A DNA stretch of 56,252 bases from Ornithomonoglobus_A sp034090805 (GTDB lineage Bacteria; Bacillota; Clostridia; UBA1381). This document shows positions 6,668 through 14,694 of this stretch, one piece after another; the stretch's first letter is position 1; each line of letters starts with the position of its first letter. Position numbers and translations under genes: made by a program. A model generated the notes under the pieces. It did no database searches. It had not been told where the DNA came from and saw nothing but the letters and a program-made list of their open reading frames with translations. Where the stretch lies: NCBI GenBank assembly GCA_034090805.1, contig JAXDRV010000059.1:1-56252 (forward strand). Reading direction: 5' to 3'.

Positions 6668-7900
6668 ATGAACAAACCCGAGCTTCTTGCGCCGGGCGGC
6701 AGCCTTGAAAAGCTGAAAACCGCAATCGAATACGGTGCAGACGCAGTTTATATAGGCGGCGAGGCATTCAGCCTGAGAACCGCTGCGGAAAATTTCACAA
6801 CGGAGGAAATTGCCGAGGGCATAAAATTCGCCCATGACAGAGGTAAAAAGGTATATCTGACGGCAAATATTCTGCCGCATAACGAGGATATAGAAAAGTT
6901 TGAGGACTTTATAAAGGAAATGCGCCCTCTCGGCTTTGATGCGGTGCTGATAGCAGATCCGGGGCTTTTCGATATGGTGAGCGAGCTTGCGCCGGAGCTG
7001 CCTATACACATAAGCACTCAGGCAAACAACGTAAATTACCGCTCCGCACGCTTTTGGCATCGCATGGGCGCAAAGAGAATTGTGCTTGCAAGGGAGATGT
7101 CGTTTGCGGAGATTGCGGAAATACGTGCAAAAATCCCGCCGGAGCTTGAGCTTGAGGCATTTGTCCACGGTGCTATGTGTATATCGTATTCGGGGCGGTG
7201 TCTGCTGTCGAATTATCTCACGAACCGTGATGCAAATCAGGGCGCCTGTTCGCATCCGTGTCGCTGGAAGTACAGCCTTGTTGAGGAAAAGCGTCCGGGG
7301 CAGTACATGGACGTGTTTGAAAATGAAAGAGGTACGTTTATCTTTAATTCAAAGGATCTGTGCATGATAGAGCATATCCCGGAGCTTGTGCAGAGCGGAA
7401 TATCAAGCCTTAAGCTTGAGGGACGTGTCAAAACGGCATATTACGTTGCGACGGTTGTCGGAGCGTACAGGCGGGAGATTGACAGGTATTTTGCCGACCC
7501 GGAAAATTACCGTTTCAATCCCGAGGAAATGGAAGAGCTGTGCAAGGTCAGCCACAGACCGTACACAACAGGCTTTTACTATCACAAGCCGGACAGCGAT
7601 TCACAGGTGTACACGTCAAGCTCTTATATAAGAGATTACGACCTGATAGGGATAGTGACGGACTATGACGAAAAAACCGGCATTGCAACAATAACCCAGC
7701 GAAACCGCTTTTTCAAGGGTGATGAAATCGAGATAATGCGCCCGATGCAGCCGTATTTCAAGCAGATTGTCGGAGAAATGACAAACGAGGAAAATGAGAG
7801 CATCGATGTGGCAAACCACCCGGAGATGATAGTGCATTTCAAGGTAAACGAGCCGGTAAAAAGCGGCGATATGCTGAGAAGAAAAAAGCCGCTGAATTGA
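6668..7900 (+). CDS. trhP: Peptidase U32 family protein, probable tRNA 5-hydroxyuridine synthesis protein
   Basis: This 410-residue protein is full length for the U32 family. It starts with PELLAPGGSLEKLKTAIEYGADAVYIGG and holds the family signature EAFVHGAMCISYSGRCLLSNYL near residues 160-180, followed by GACSHPCRWKY. The conserved Cys residues fit an iron-sulfur or redox role. Family members TrhP (YrrN/YrrO in Bacillus, YegQ in E. coli) are needed for prephenate-dependent hydroxylation of U34 in tRNA, and despite the name peptidase activity is doubtful. Its link with trmR makes that assignment likely: this protein makes ho5U and TrmR methylates it. Start by AAGGAAG eight bases upstream. Confidence 0.88.
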   Translation: MNKPELLAPGGSLEKLKTAIEYGADAVYIGGEAFSLRTAAENFTTEEIAEGIKFAHDRGKKVYLTANILPHNEDIEKFEDFIKEMRPLGFDAVLIADPGLFDMVSELAPELPIHISTQANNVNYRSARFWHRMGAKRIVLAREMSFAEIAEIRAKIPPELELEAFVHGAMCISYSGRCLLSNYLTNRDANQGACSHPCRWKYSLVEEKRPGQYMDVFENERGTFIFNSKDLCMIEHIPELVQSGISSLKLEGRVKTAYYVATVVGAYRREIDRYFADPENYRFNPEEMEELCKVSHRPYTTGFYYHKPDSDSQVYTSSSYIRDYDLIGIVTDYDEKTGIATITQRNRFFKGDEIEIMRPMQPYFKQIVGEMTNEENESIDVANHPEMIVHFKVNEPVKSGDMLRRKKPLN

Positions 7901-8058
7901 CTGTGTTCGATAGGTAATTGCAAAATATCGGTATGGGATTTGAGAGCGTTTTTGATTTTGTTCGGACGAGTTACCGCAAGGAATATTTGAGTACGAATAA
8001 AATCAAAAACACTCTCAAATTCTAAGTAAATTTCCGCAATCATATAACTGTGTTCGAT
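7900..8058 (+). repeat. Family B MITE-like element with 12-bp direct repeats, copy 2
   Basis: Ends are TAGGTAATTGCAAAATATCG and, inverted, ATATGATTGCGGAAATTTA. The core GGGATTTGAGAGCGTTTTTG pairs with the inverse of AAAAACACTCTCAAATTC. The central asymmetric part is in the opposite orientation to copy 1. ACTGTGTTCGAT occurs at 7900-7911 and exactly again at 8047-8058. It lies between trhP and the small Cys protein gene, just before the latter's GAAAGGAG. Confidence 0.8.
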
Positions 8059-8082
8059 TGTGAAAGGAGTTATGGTTGATAT

Positions 8083-8307
8083 ATGAGCATATACAGCAGT
8101 GAAATACCACGTATCTGCGCCTACTGCGTAAATGCGGAGCGTGCCGCGGAGGAGGCGGACGAAACGGTGTGCAGGCGTGACGGAAAAACGGTTGAAATCA
8201 CAAAGGAAGCGTGCCGTCACTATAAATACGATATTTTAAAGCGTACCGTCCGCCGCAGAAAGCCGTTTAAAACAAACCTCACTCAAGAGGATTTTTCACT
8301 TGAATAG
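8083..8307 (+). CDS. Small Cys-containing protein, unknown function
   Basis: A 74-residue hydrophilic protein with four cysteines: CAYC near residue 12, one in ETVCRRDGK, and one in ACRHYKYDILKR. This suggests a small zinc-binding or redox fold. The C-terminus is basic. It follows trhP in the same direction with its own GAAAGGAG site, so it is probably in the same unit; similar short proteins sit next to U32 genes in other Clostridia as far as I recall. ATGGTTGATATATGA in the leader is a four-codon upstream ORF whose stop overlaps the start ATG. No function is proposed. Confidence 0.7.
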   Translation: MSIYSSEIPRICAYCVNAERAAEEADETVCRRDGKTVEITKEACRHYKYDILKRTVRRRKPFKTNLTQEDFSLE

Positions 8308-8366
8308 TCACAATCGTGATTTTTGATAAACAGAATTTTTCTGTTGTGAAATTTCTTGACAGATAA

Positions 8367-8405
8367 AAACAGCCGGCAAGCGAAATATCCGTTTGCCGGC
8401 TGTTT
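8367..8405 (-). terminator. Terminator after the PqqD-like gene (may act both ways)
   Basis: AAACAGCCGGCAA and TTGCCGGCTGTTT form a 13-bp perfect stem around a 13-base loop. On the minus strand it is followed by TTTTTATC. It sits between two convergent genes. Confidence 0.8.
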
Positions 8406-8412
8406 GATATTA

Positions 8413-8685
8413 TCATTCATCAACTATAAGACCTGCGCCTCTTGCGGTTTCGAGGAATTGATCAAGACCGGCTCTTGCGGTCATTTCCGTCACCTCGTAG
8501 GTGTCAAGCATTTTTGCGAGCAATTCATCATAGGTACACCCCTTTGCAAGCTCATTCCAAAGAAGCACGCCGGAATCGTTAAGAGTTATAAGACCGTTAA
8601 ATTCTTCGGACGCCTTTCCGACTGCAACGACAATGTTTCTGCCGCCGACGCTCCTGAGCATAAATCCTTTTTTTGTTTTCATCAT
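8413..8685 (-). CDS. PqqD-like peptide-recognition (RRE) protein
   Basis: A 90-residue single-domain protein. RSVGGRNIVVAVGK, LITLNDSGVLLWNEL and a winged-helix tail (YEVTEMTARAGLDQFLETARGAGLIV) match the PqqD family, whose members bind leader peptides of ribosomally made, modified peptides. It is translated just after the kinase-like gene (8691), with GAAAGGG overlapping the upstream stop. No radical-SAM enzyme, protease or precursor peptide is seen nearby, so the peptide partner, if any, is elsewhere. Confidence 0.8.
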   Translation of the reverse strand: MMKTKKGFMLRSVGGRNIVVAVGKASEEFNGLITLNDSGVLLWNELAKGCTYDELLAKMLDTYEVTEMTARAGLDQFLETARGAGLIVDE

Positions 8686-8690
8686 AGCAA

Positions 8691-9401
8691 TTACACCCTT
8701 TCTCCTTGATTTTCTGTCATTCCCCGGTACGAAACCTCTGCCGCCTCAAGCTCCATATTACAGTGTAATCTGTAAACAGGAACAGCCTTTATCAGCTTGT
8801 CAAGTATGGTAAGAAGTTTATCCATTCGTTCCTCGGCAACGGGACGTGCCGTTTGATTAAGTATTCCGAATAATGCCTCCTCAGGCGGAACCTTTTCTAT
8901 TCTGTTCTTTTCGCCTCGCTCAAGAATGCAGATGCCCTTGAGAGGTACGCCTGCGTTTACATTCAGATCCGTCTTGCCCGAAAAGGGAGTCCCGTAAACA
9001 TAAAAGCCGTTTTTGGTAATTCTGATTGCGGGCTTGTCGTCGTTAAGAATATACGAACCCTCAAATCGCTTGAGCCACAGCTGCGTATGAGTGGATTTGC
9101 CCGTTCCGCACGGTGCGCTGAATAAAAATCCCTCGCCGTTATATACAACAGCCGACGAATGGAGCAAAAGACCCCCAAATTCCGGCATAAGCTCATAAAA
9201 TTCGCTGCCCATCCAAATATATTCGCAGTCCTCGATAGTGAGGTGCGGGTTTTCGTTCTGACGCTGCTGCAAAAATTCATCGCTCATGCGTATGCGTATA
9301 TCCGCAGCTGCATCATCGTTTACACGATATGCCTCACTCTGACGCAGAGTTCTCGGATATTTAGGCTCCATATCAACGTTGATACCGGCAATATTATACA
9401 T
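8691..9401 (-). CDS. HPr-kinase-like P-loop protein paired with a PqqD-like protein
   Basis: This 236-residue protein carries a Walker A motif SAPCGTGKSTHTQLW near residues 93-107. Further motifs are YILNDDKPAIR, FYVYGTPFSGKTDLN and an Asn/Arg-containing tail. This pattern is that of HPr kinase C-terminal-like proteins found in lasso-peptide and SynChlorMet-type clusters, not true HprK, which has an extra N-terminal domain. It may phosphorylate a peptide or protein substrate. It forms a two-gene unit with the RRE protein, driven by the promoter at 9434-9462. The substrate is unknown. Confidence 0.72.
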   Translation of the reverse strand: MYNIAGINVDMEPKYPRTLRQSEAYRVNDDAAADIRIRMSDEFLQQRQNENPHLTIEDCEYIWMGSEFYELMPEFGGLLLHSSAVVYNGEGFLFSAPCGTGKSTHTQLWLKRFEGSYILNDDKPAIRITKNGFYVYGTPFSGKTDLNVNAGVPLKGICILERGEKNRIEKVPPEEALFGILNQTARPVAEERMDKLLTILDKLIKAVPVYRLHCNMELEAAEVSYRGMTENQGERV

Positions 9402-9433
9402 TTATTCCAATCTCCTCATAGTATTATGAATAC

Positions 9434-9462
9434 ATTATACTATAAAGAACAGTAAAATTCAA
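9434..9462 (-). promoter_or_regulatory. Promoter of the kinase/PqqD unit
   Basis: On the minus strand TTGAAT and TATAAT are separated by exactly 17 bases. The -10 is about 33 bases before the start at 9401. Confidence 0.7.
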
Positions 9463-9501
9463 CATATATTTAAAAAATTTAAAAAAATTTAATAAATATC
9501 A

Positions 9502-9531
9502 TAGACAAACACCCCATTTATGGTGTATAAT
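9502..9531 (+). promoter_or_regulatory. Promoter of the SLH protein gene
   Basis: TAGACA at 9502 and TATAAT at 9526 with an 18-base spacer. It is divergent from the kinase promoter, in an AT-rich intergenic region. Confidence 0.6.
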
Positions 9532-9581
9532 GTATATATGTGACAGTTCACGAAACAATAAAGAAAGGAATGATTTCAATA

Positions 9582-10592
9582 ATGATCAAAATCAAAAAGC
9601 TTGCGGCTGTTCTTGCCGGAGCAGTTATGCTCGGAAGCGCCGCATCAGCACTTGCATTCACGGATATGCCGGACGGCGAAATGGGCGTTGCAATTCAGAA
9701 TGCCGTAAACAACGGACTGCTTACAGGCTATGAGGACGACACGGTAAAGCCGTACGATCCCATCACAAGAGCGCAGATGTCGGCAATTATCGTAAGGGCG
9801 TTCGGAGTTGAGGAAAAGACATCAACGTCATTTAAGGATGTTGCGGCAGACGCATGGTACAAGGATGCGGTTGAAAAAGCTGTTTACATGGGTGCTTTCC
9901 AGGGTGACGACAACGGAAACTTCAATCCGACAAACAACATCACCTTCCAGGAAACATACACGGTGCTTGCACGTGTGTTCCAGTTTACGCCGAGAACGAC
10001 AAAGAACGGCATTGAAGTAATGGCGCCGGACGCAAACTGCCTGAATGCTTTCCCGGATAAGGACGAGATTGCGTCATGGGCTGCGGAATACGCAAGAGCT
10101 GTTGTAGGCAACGGCGGATATACGGGCATAGACGGCAAGCTTAAGCCGACCTCGTCGATTTCGAGAGGTGAGTTTGCGATGGTTATGGATCAGCTTGTCA
10201 GCCTGTACATAGACAAGCCGGGAACATACACCGACGGCTTCGGTAATTCAACGGTTATCGTGCGTACCGGCGGAGTTACGATTGACGGACTCAAAACAGA
10301 CAGAAACCTCATCTTGAGCTACGGAATAAACTCAAAGACAGAGGTTAAAAATTCGGACGTAAAGAAGTGTATCGTTGTTTACGGCGGAACGGACAAAACG
10401 CCTGTAAAGAATGCAAACGGTGTAACCGAGGCGGACGAGTCGCTTGTTAATATAGAGTCGTATATTTACGAGTGCCGCATATTCGCGCCGTATTCGTGTA
10501 CGGGAATAAAGTGGCTTAACGAAGACCCTTCGAATACATATATAAAATCCTACCCCGACACAGCAAAGGTAGACCTTGGCTTTATGCAGTAA
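9582..10592 (+). CDS. S-layer-homology domain protein
   Basis: A 336-residue secreted protein. It has a signal peptide (MIKIKKLAAVLAGAVMLGSA, then SALAF). Three SLH repeats follow: FTDMPDGEM...RAFG, FKDVAADAWYKDAVEKA...RVFQ and AFPDKDEIASWAAEYA...DQLVS. They should attach it to pyruvylated wall polymers. The last 110 residues (IVRTGGVTIDGLKTDRNLILSYG) resemble a short beta-helix and are not assigned. The ATG at 9582 starts the signal peptide; an in-frame ATG at 9570 abuts AAAGGA. It is monocistronic, bounded by its promoter and a strong terminator. Confidence 0.85.
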   Translation: MIKIKKLAAVLAGAVMLGSAASALAFTDMPDGEMGVAIQNAVNNGLLTGYEDDTVKPYDPITRAQMSAIIVRAFGVEEKTSTSFKDVAADAWYKDAVEKAVYMGAFQGDDNGNFNPTNNITFQETYTVLARVFQFTPRTTKNGIEVMAPDANCLNAFPDKDEIASWAAEYARAVVGNGGYTGIDGKLKPTSSISRGEFAMVMDQLVSLYIDKPGTYTDGFGNSTVIVRTGGVTIDGLKTDRNLILSYGINSKTEVKNSDVKKCIVVYGGTDKTPVKNANGVTEADESLVNIESYIYECRIFAPYSCTGIKWLNEDPSNTYIKSYPDTAKVDLGFMQ

Positions 10593-10630
10593 AAAATCCC
10601 CCTCGGCACACCGCCGGGGGGATTTTTTTA
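10591..10630 (+). terminator. Strong intrinsic terminator after the SLH gene
   Basis: AAAAAATCCCCC and GGGGGATTTTTTT pair around CGCC/GGCG-type inner bases. The T run directly follows the stop codon of the SLH gene. Confidence 0.9.
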
Positions 10631-10643
10631 CCTTACAAAGCCT

Positions 10644-10943
10644 TTACAGGCCTTTCCAGTGATCAATACATTTTTGCAGTAATGTATTTAATTCTGATTT
10701 TTCATCACTTGATAAAAATGCGAGAATATCTTGACTTTCAGCTTTTTCCCGCAAGCCGTGATGGAGCGTGTGACCGCACTCCAGCAGCAAAGCGACTGTT
10801 TTATCTTTAATATTGCCGCCTTGCCGAGGGCGCTCATTCCCGCTGCCGAAATACGCTCTGCCTCGCCCGCAGCTCAGGCTGTCCGACGGGCAGTGCTTGC
10901 CGCAGCACGGACATACATTTTCGTTATTGTTTTGTAATTTCAT
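10644..10943 (-). CDS. Small protein with Cys-rich N-terminus, unknown
   Basis: A 99-residue protein. The N-terminal part CPCCGKHCPSDSLSCGRGRAYFG holds five Cys and probably binds zinc. The C-terminal half (LLLECGHTLHHGLREKAESQ through LNTLLQKCIDHWKGL) looks helical and recalls the end of a MarR-type regulator, but no DNA-binding helix is convincing. It has GGAGG seven bases before the ATG. It is single, on the minus strand, and shares the terminator region with the SLH gene. Such short proteins recur in clostridial genomes; the function is unknown. Confidence 0.65.
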   Translation of the reverse strand: MKLQNNNENVCPCCGKHCPSDSLSCGRGRAYFGSGNERPRQGGNIKDKTVALLLECGHTLHHGLREKAESQDILAFLSSDEKSELNTLLQKCIDHWKGL

Positions 10944-11005
10944 TAAAACACCTCCTAAAGCTTATCGGAACTATCAAGGGAGCTGCCATAACCTTAAAGA
11001 TAACA

Positions 11006-11043
11006 AAATGTGCGTAAAACCAAATCCGGATTTACGCACATTT
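11006..11043. terminator. Hairpin between the small Cys protein and the Na/Pi cotransporter gene
   Basis: AAATGTGCGTAAA and TTTACGCACATTT form a 13-bp perfect stem with a 12-base loop. It lies downstream of the cotransporter gene on the minus strand, so it may end that transcript. A weaker GGGG/CCCC hairpin lies near 11091-11104. Confidence 0.5.
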
Positions 11044-11146
11044 GCTACTCGATTTAATTGAATTTTATCACAAGCCGCTATCTTTTTCAAGGGGCAAATT
11101 CCCCAAATTTTCTTTTTTTTAATAATTATGTTTTTAATTTTTGCCT

Positions 11147-12919
11147 TTATTCCGCACGCACTCCCGATTTTGAAAAAGGCAGCGCATATTTTTTGCAGTA
11201 TTGATTGTATCTTTCCTTATATTTTTCATTGCTTTCCTTTTCGTCGCTCAAATACTGATGTATATCATAGCTGTCGTCGGCGAGCTGTATCAGCGAAACG
11301 GCAACGTTTAAGCAACAGTCGGAAATTTTTTCAAGACTTCCGATAAAGTCGTTGAATATAAATCCTACCTCTACAGTACACTTGCCCTCCTGAAGTCTGT
11401 GTATGTGACGTGTTTTAAGCTCTATTCTCATATCGTCAATCAAATCCTCAAGCGGCTCAACCTTCTGCGCCGTGCTTTTGCTGCCTGTCGCAAATGCGTC
11501 TATCGTAAGCTCAAGAATCTCCGCAACGGCACTGCGCATTATTTCCAGCTCCTCGGACGCTTTTTCCGAAAATACTATTTCCTTTCGGTTTATCTCCTCG
11601 CCGAGTCTTGCGATTTTAAGGCATGAATCCGTTATCTGCTCAAGATCGCCTATTGCATGGAGCAGCAGCGAGGTCTTTTGCGAATCTCTGAACGTCAAAT
11701 CACGCCCGCTTATCTTTACGAGATATGTACCGAGCATATCCTCGTATTCATCGGTTTTTTCCTCGTTTTCCTCTGCTATTTTCAGATATTTTTCCGAATA
11801 CTTGTCCATGCACTTGAGTGCCGCCTCAAACGTCTCCTGAGCAATATACGCCATATCCGATGTGAGCGCAACGCACCTTTCAATCGCATAGGACGGAGTG
11901 ATAAGGAAACGCTCGTCCAAAAGGTTTACCTGCTCCTCCTGCTTTGTATCTCTTATTGTCATCATCGCCAGCTTTTCCAAAAGCTTATTAAAAGGCAGCA
12001 AAAGCGCTGTTGCGGTTATATTGAAAATCGTATGCACAACGGCAATGTTGAACGCATTCACCGAAGAATCCACAAACGAAAAATGTATGAGCGCATTAAG
12101 CGCATAAAATCCCGCAAGGAACACAAGCGTTCCTATTATATTAAAGTACAGATGCACCATACCCGCACGCTTGGCATTTTTGTTTGCACCTATACACGAA
12201 ATAAGCGCCGTCACGCACGTTCCGATATTCTGTCCGAGAATAATCGGTATCGCTGCGCCGAAGGTAATGCTGCCCGTTGCGGACAATGCCTGCAAAATAC
12301 CGACCGACGCCGACGACGACTGTATGACAGCCGTCAGAATCGCTCCGGCAATCACGCCGAGAACAGGGTTTTGGAACATTGTAAGTATATTTGTAAATTC
12401 CGGCACGTTCGCAAGCGGCTTGACCGCTCCCGACATACTCTCCATTCCGAACATCAGCACTGAAAAGCCGAGAAGAATATTTCCTATATTATGCTTTTTT
12501 TCATCCTTTGTCGCCATTTGCAGTATTACACCGATAATCGCAAGTATGGGCGTAAAGTTTGCCGGCTTTAAAAGATTTATAAACAAGCTGTCACCCTCGA
12601 TACCCGTAAGGCTCAAAAGCCATGACGTAACCGTGGTACCGATATTTGCGCCCATGATTATCCCTATCGCCTGAGAAAGGCGCATGATACCCGAATTGAC
12701 AAAGCCGACAACCATAACCGTAGTCGCAGACGACGACTGTATGACCGCCGTTATCGCCGCACCGAGAACCACTCCCTTTATGGGACTGTTCGTAAGCCGT
12801 TCAAGAATTTTTTCAAATTTACCGCCGCCGAGTCTTTCCAGACTTTCGCCCATTATCCTCATTCCGTAAAGGAACATCGCCAGTCCTCCGACAAGCGCAA
12901 ACAAATTGAATATGCTCAT
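11147..12919 (-). CDS. Na+/phosphate cotransporter family protein with PhoU-like tail
   Basis: This 590-residue membrane protein has two copies of the Na/Pi cotransporter repeat, seen in AAITAVIQSSSATTVMVVGF and AILTAVIQSSSASVGILQAL. The QSSSA motifs line the transport path. About eight to nine membrane helices fill residues 1-310. The C-terminal 230 residues (EERFLITPSYAIERCVALTS onward) are a helical PhoU-like domain. It probably imports phosphate with sodium across the cytoplasmic membrane; some relatives have regulatory roles instead. The start at 12919 has GGAG. TTTACA repeats upstream imply PhoP control (next entry). Confidence 0.88.
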   Translation of the reverse strand: MSIFNLFALVGGLAMFLYGMRIMGESLERLGGGKFEKILERLTNSPIKGVVLGAAITAVIQSSSATTVMVVGFVNSGIMRLSQAIGIIMGANIGTTVTSWLLSLTGIEGDSLFINLLKPANFTPILAIIGVILQMATKDEKKHNIGNILLGFSVLMFGMESMSGAVKPLANVPEFTNILTMFQNPVLGVIAGAILTAVIQSSSASVGILQALSATGSITFGAAIPIILGQNIGTCVTALISCIGANKNAKRAGMVHLYFNIIGTLVFLAGFYALNALIHFSFVDSSVNAFNIAVVHTIFNITATALLLPFNKLLEKLAMMTIRDTKQEEQVNLLDERFLITPSYAIERCVALTSDMAYIAQETFEAALKCMDKYSEKYLKIAEENEEKTDEYEDMLGTYLVKISGRDLTFRDSQKTSLLLHAIGDLEQITDSCLKIARLGEEINRKEIVFSEKASEELEIMRSAVAEILELTIDAFATGSKSTAQKVEPLEDLIDDMRIELKTRHIHRLQEGKCTVEVGFIFNDFIGSLEKISDCCLNVAVSLIQLADDSYDIHQYLSDEKESNEKYKERYNQYCKKYALPFSKSGVRAE

Positions 12920-12989
12920 ATCTATTCTCCATTCTGAATATGGTGCATTATTTTACACTATTTTCCCCCGTTATTTGCGGATTAATATC

Positions 12990-13044
12990 ATTATATCAAA
13001 TAAAATGTAAAATTGTATACATATGAATGTAAAATCTGTGTAAA
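12990..13044 (-). promoter_or_regulatory. Promoter with PhoP-box-like TTTACA repeats
   Basis: Read on the minus strand, TTTACA occurs three times, at 13039-13044, 13028-13033 and 13006-13011. The spacings are 11 and 22 bases, i.e. multiples of one helical turn, and a weaker TTTGAT stands 11 bases further on. TATAAT follows at 12990-12995. Direct TTTACA-like repeats at 11-base pitch before the -10 are the known PhoP box of Gram-positive bacteria. Position before a phosphate transporter fits. The third slot (about 13017-13022) is degenerate. Confidence 0.65.
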
Positions 13045-13100
13045 GTCTGATGCACAAAAAACATCTGTAATAAATGTAATTACCTGTCAAAAAATAAAGC

Positions 13101-13129
13101 TTGATTATTCCTGTCGAATGTGATATAAT
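13101..13129 (+). promoter_or_regulatory. Promoter of the 13209 gene
   Basis: TTGATT at 13101 and TATAAT at 13124 with a 17-base spacer. The leader of about 75 bases includes a possible CCGGC/GCCGG hairpin near 13150-13176. Confidence 0.65.
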
Positions 13130-13208
13130 AAAGTGATTAATACAGCCTATCCGGCTTGCGATACCGCATTTTGCCGGCTCATATACTGTAAGGAAAGGGA
13201 ATGATTTT

Positions 13209-13871
13209 ATGGCTGAAAAATACGGCGTAATTCCGCCGAAATTTACAAAAGCATGGTGGGGATATTTTTGGGAATATTACAAATGGCACGTTATAGGCGG
13301 GCTGTTCGTGATAATCTGCGTTGTTACCACCGCCGTACAGTGCGCAACAAGAGAAAAATATGACATTACCGTAACCTACGCAGGAAACCTTCCGTTCGAT
13401 ACGGAAACACAGGACAAAATAGAAGAAGCTTTATCGCCGTTTGTTGACGATATTGACGAGGACGGAAAACAATCGGTATTTTTCCAGTCTCTTACAATAT
13501 CCGGAGCAAAAGGTCAGGAGCAGTATGACATGGCAGTAATGACAAAGCTTGATCTTGAATTTCAAAATGACTGCTCAAACATATTTCTCCACAGTCCCGA
13601 TCAGCTTGACCGTATGCTTTCACGTGATTACGTCGGCGACAGCTACGTTCCCGTTGACGAATGGGGAGTTGATGTGGGAGATCGTGAAATCAAAACCGGC
13701 AGCGACGGCGTAGGCTATGCCGTAAACGTTTCAGACAGCAAGCTGTTCAAGGATTTGGGACTGACGCTTAATGACACGTACATAGTTCTTAAGGGAAATT
13801 ATAAGGACGATGACAAAAACAAAGCAGGGTACGAAAGCGCCCTGAAAATTATTGCGGAAATTTTAAAATAG
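13209..13871 (+). CDS. Single-pass membrane protein of unknown function
   Basis: A 220-residue protein. An amphipathic, aromatic-rich start (KAWWGYFWEYYKWHV) leads into one membrane helix (about residues 28-45). A soluble domain of about 170 residues follows, with alternating beta-like and acidic segments (YAGNLPFDTETQDKIEEALS, FFQSLTISGAKGQEQYDMAV, FLHSPDQLDRML). The topology suggests an extracytoplasmic domain. I recognise it only as a type seen in Clostridia, with no assigned role. It lies 60 bases before the sigma-factor gene and may be cotranscribed with it. Confidence 0.75.
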   Translation: MAEKYGVIPPKFTKAWWGYFWEYYKWHVIGGLFVIICVVTTAVQCATREKYDITVTYAGNLPFDTETQDKIEEALSPFVDDIDEDGKQSVFFQSLTISGAKGQEQYDMAVMTKLDLEFQNDCSNIFLHSPDQLDRMLSRDYVGDSYVPVDEWGVDVGDREIKTGSDGVGYAVNVSDSKLFKDLGLTLNDTYIVLKGNYKDDDKNKAGYESALKIIAEILK

Positions 13872-13931
13872 CCGCACTCCGGCTTTTGCCGAGCAACATG
13901 GGCATTTGCCCGTTATTAAAGGATTTGATGA

Positions 13932-14672
13932 ATGATGGCGGTTGTGATTTCACATAATGACAAAACAGAATATGAGCTGTTCTCCGAATACAGGCGAACA
14001 CACTCGCTTGAGCTGCGTGACGAAATAGTCGAGAGGTACATATACATGGCGGCGATACTTTCACGGCGGTTTGTGAACAGAGGCGTTGAATATGACGACA
14101 TATACCAGGTCGCAAGCGTTGGCATACTCTATGCCGTAGACAGATTTGACCCCGACAGAGGAGTTAAATTCCCGACATTTGCCACACCTACCGTCCTCGG
14201 CGAAATCAGACGCTATTTCCGCGACAAGGGGAGCTTTGTACGGATTCCGAGGCGGCTCTACAATATTTTTTACAAAGCAGAGCGGATACGGCGCTCCCAC
14301 GAGGCTGCGTCAAAGGACGAGATAGCCAGGCTTTTGGATTTGCCTGAGGGAATGATTGACGAGGCGTACGAAATAGGCGATGCTGCGTTTATAAAATCAC
14401 TCGAGGACGAGGCATATGCCGACGGTCCGCTGAATCTCGGTCACGTTATCGGCATGGAGGACGACAGGTTTTTGATGATCGAAAACAAGGATTTCATCAG
14501 ATACTGTATGAGCCTTCTTGACGAGGACGAGCGCAAATTTGTGCAAATGCGATATTATGAGGATAAGAGCCAGGTTGCTATAGCCGAGGAGCTTGGCATG
14601 ACGCAGATGCAGGTTTCGAGATTTGAAAGAAGGCTGTTAAAGCGTCTGCGGGATTTATATTTTAAAAATTAA
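13932..14672 (+). CDS. Alternative RNA polymerase sigma factor, SigB/SigF-type
   Basis: This 246-residue sigma-70 group 3 factor shows region 2 in VERYIYMAAILSRRF, DDIYQVASVGILYAVDRFDP and FPTFATPTVLGEIRRYFRDK (core and -10 binding). Region 3 follows SFVRIPRRL. Region 4 is MRYYEDKSQVAIAEELGMTQ followed by QVSRFERRLLKRL. The closest types are SigB, SigF and SigG. No anti-sigma (RsbW/SpoIIAB) or anti-anti-sigma gene is adjacent, so its control is unclear. Two ATGs (13932, 13935) follow AAAGGA. It stands between the membrane protein gene and pyrE. Confidence 0.88.
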   Translation: MMAVVISHNDKTEYELFSEYRRTHSLELRDEIVERYIYMAAILSRRFVNRGVEYDDIYQVASVGILYAVDRFDPDRGVKFPTFATPTVLGEIRRYFRDKGSFVRIPRRLYNIFYKAERIRRSHEAASKDEIARLLDLPEGMIDEAYEIGDAAFIKSLEDEAYADGPLNLGHVIGMEDDRFLMIENKDFIRYCMSLLDEDERKFVQMRYYEDKSQVAIAEELGMTQMQVSRFERRLLKRLRDLYFKN

Positions 14673-14694
14673 TTCAACGGAAAGGAAGATAACA

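Noticed and set aside
11657..12463. Plus-strand ORF of 268 residues
   Set aside because: It lies wholly antisense to the Na/Pi cotransporter and is very rich in Arg, His and Cys, typical of a shadow frame.
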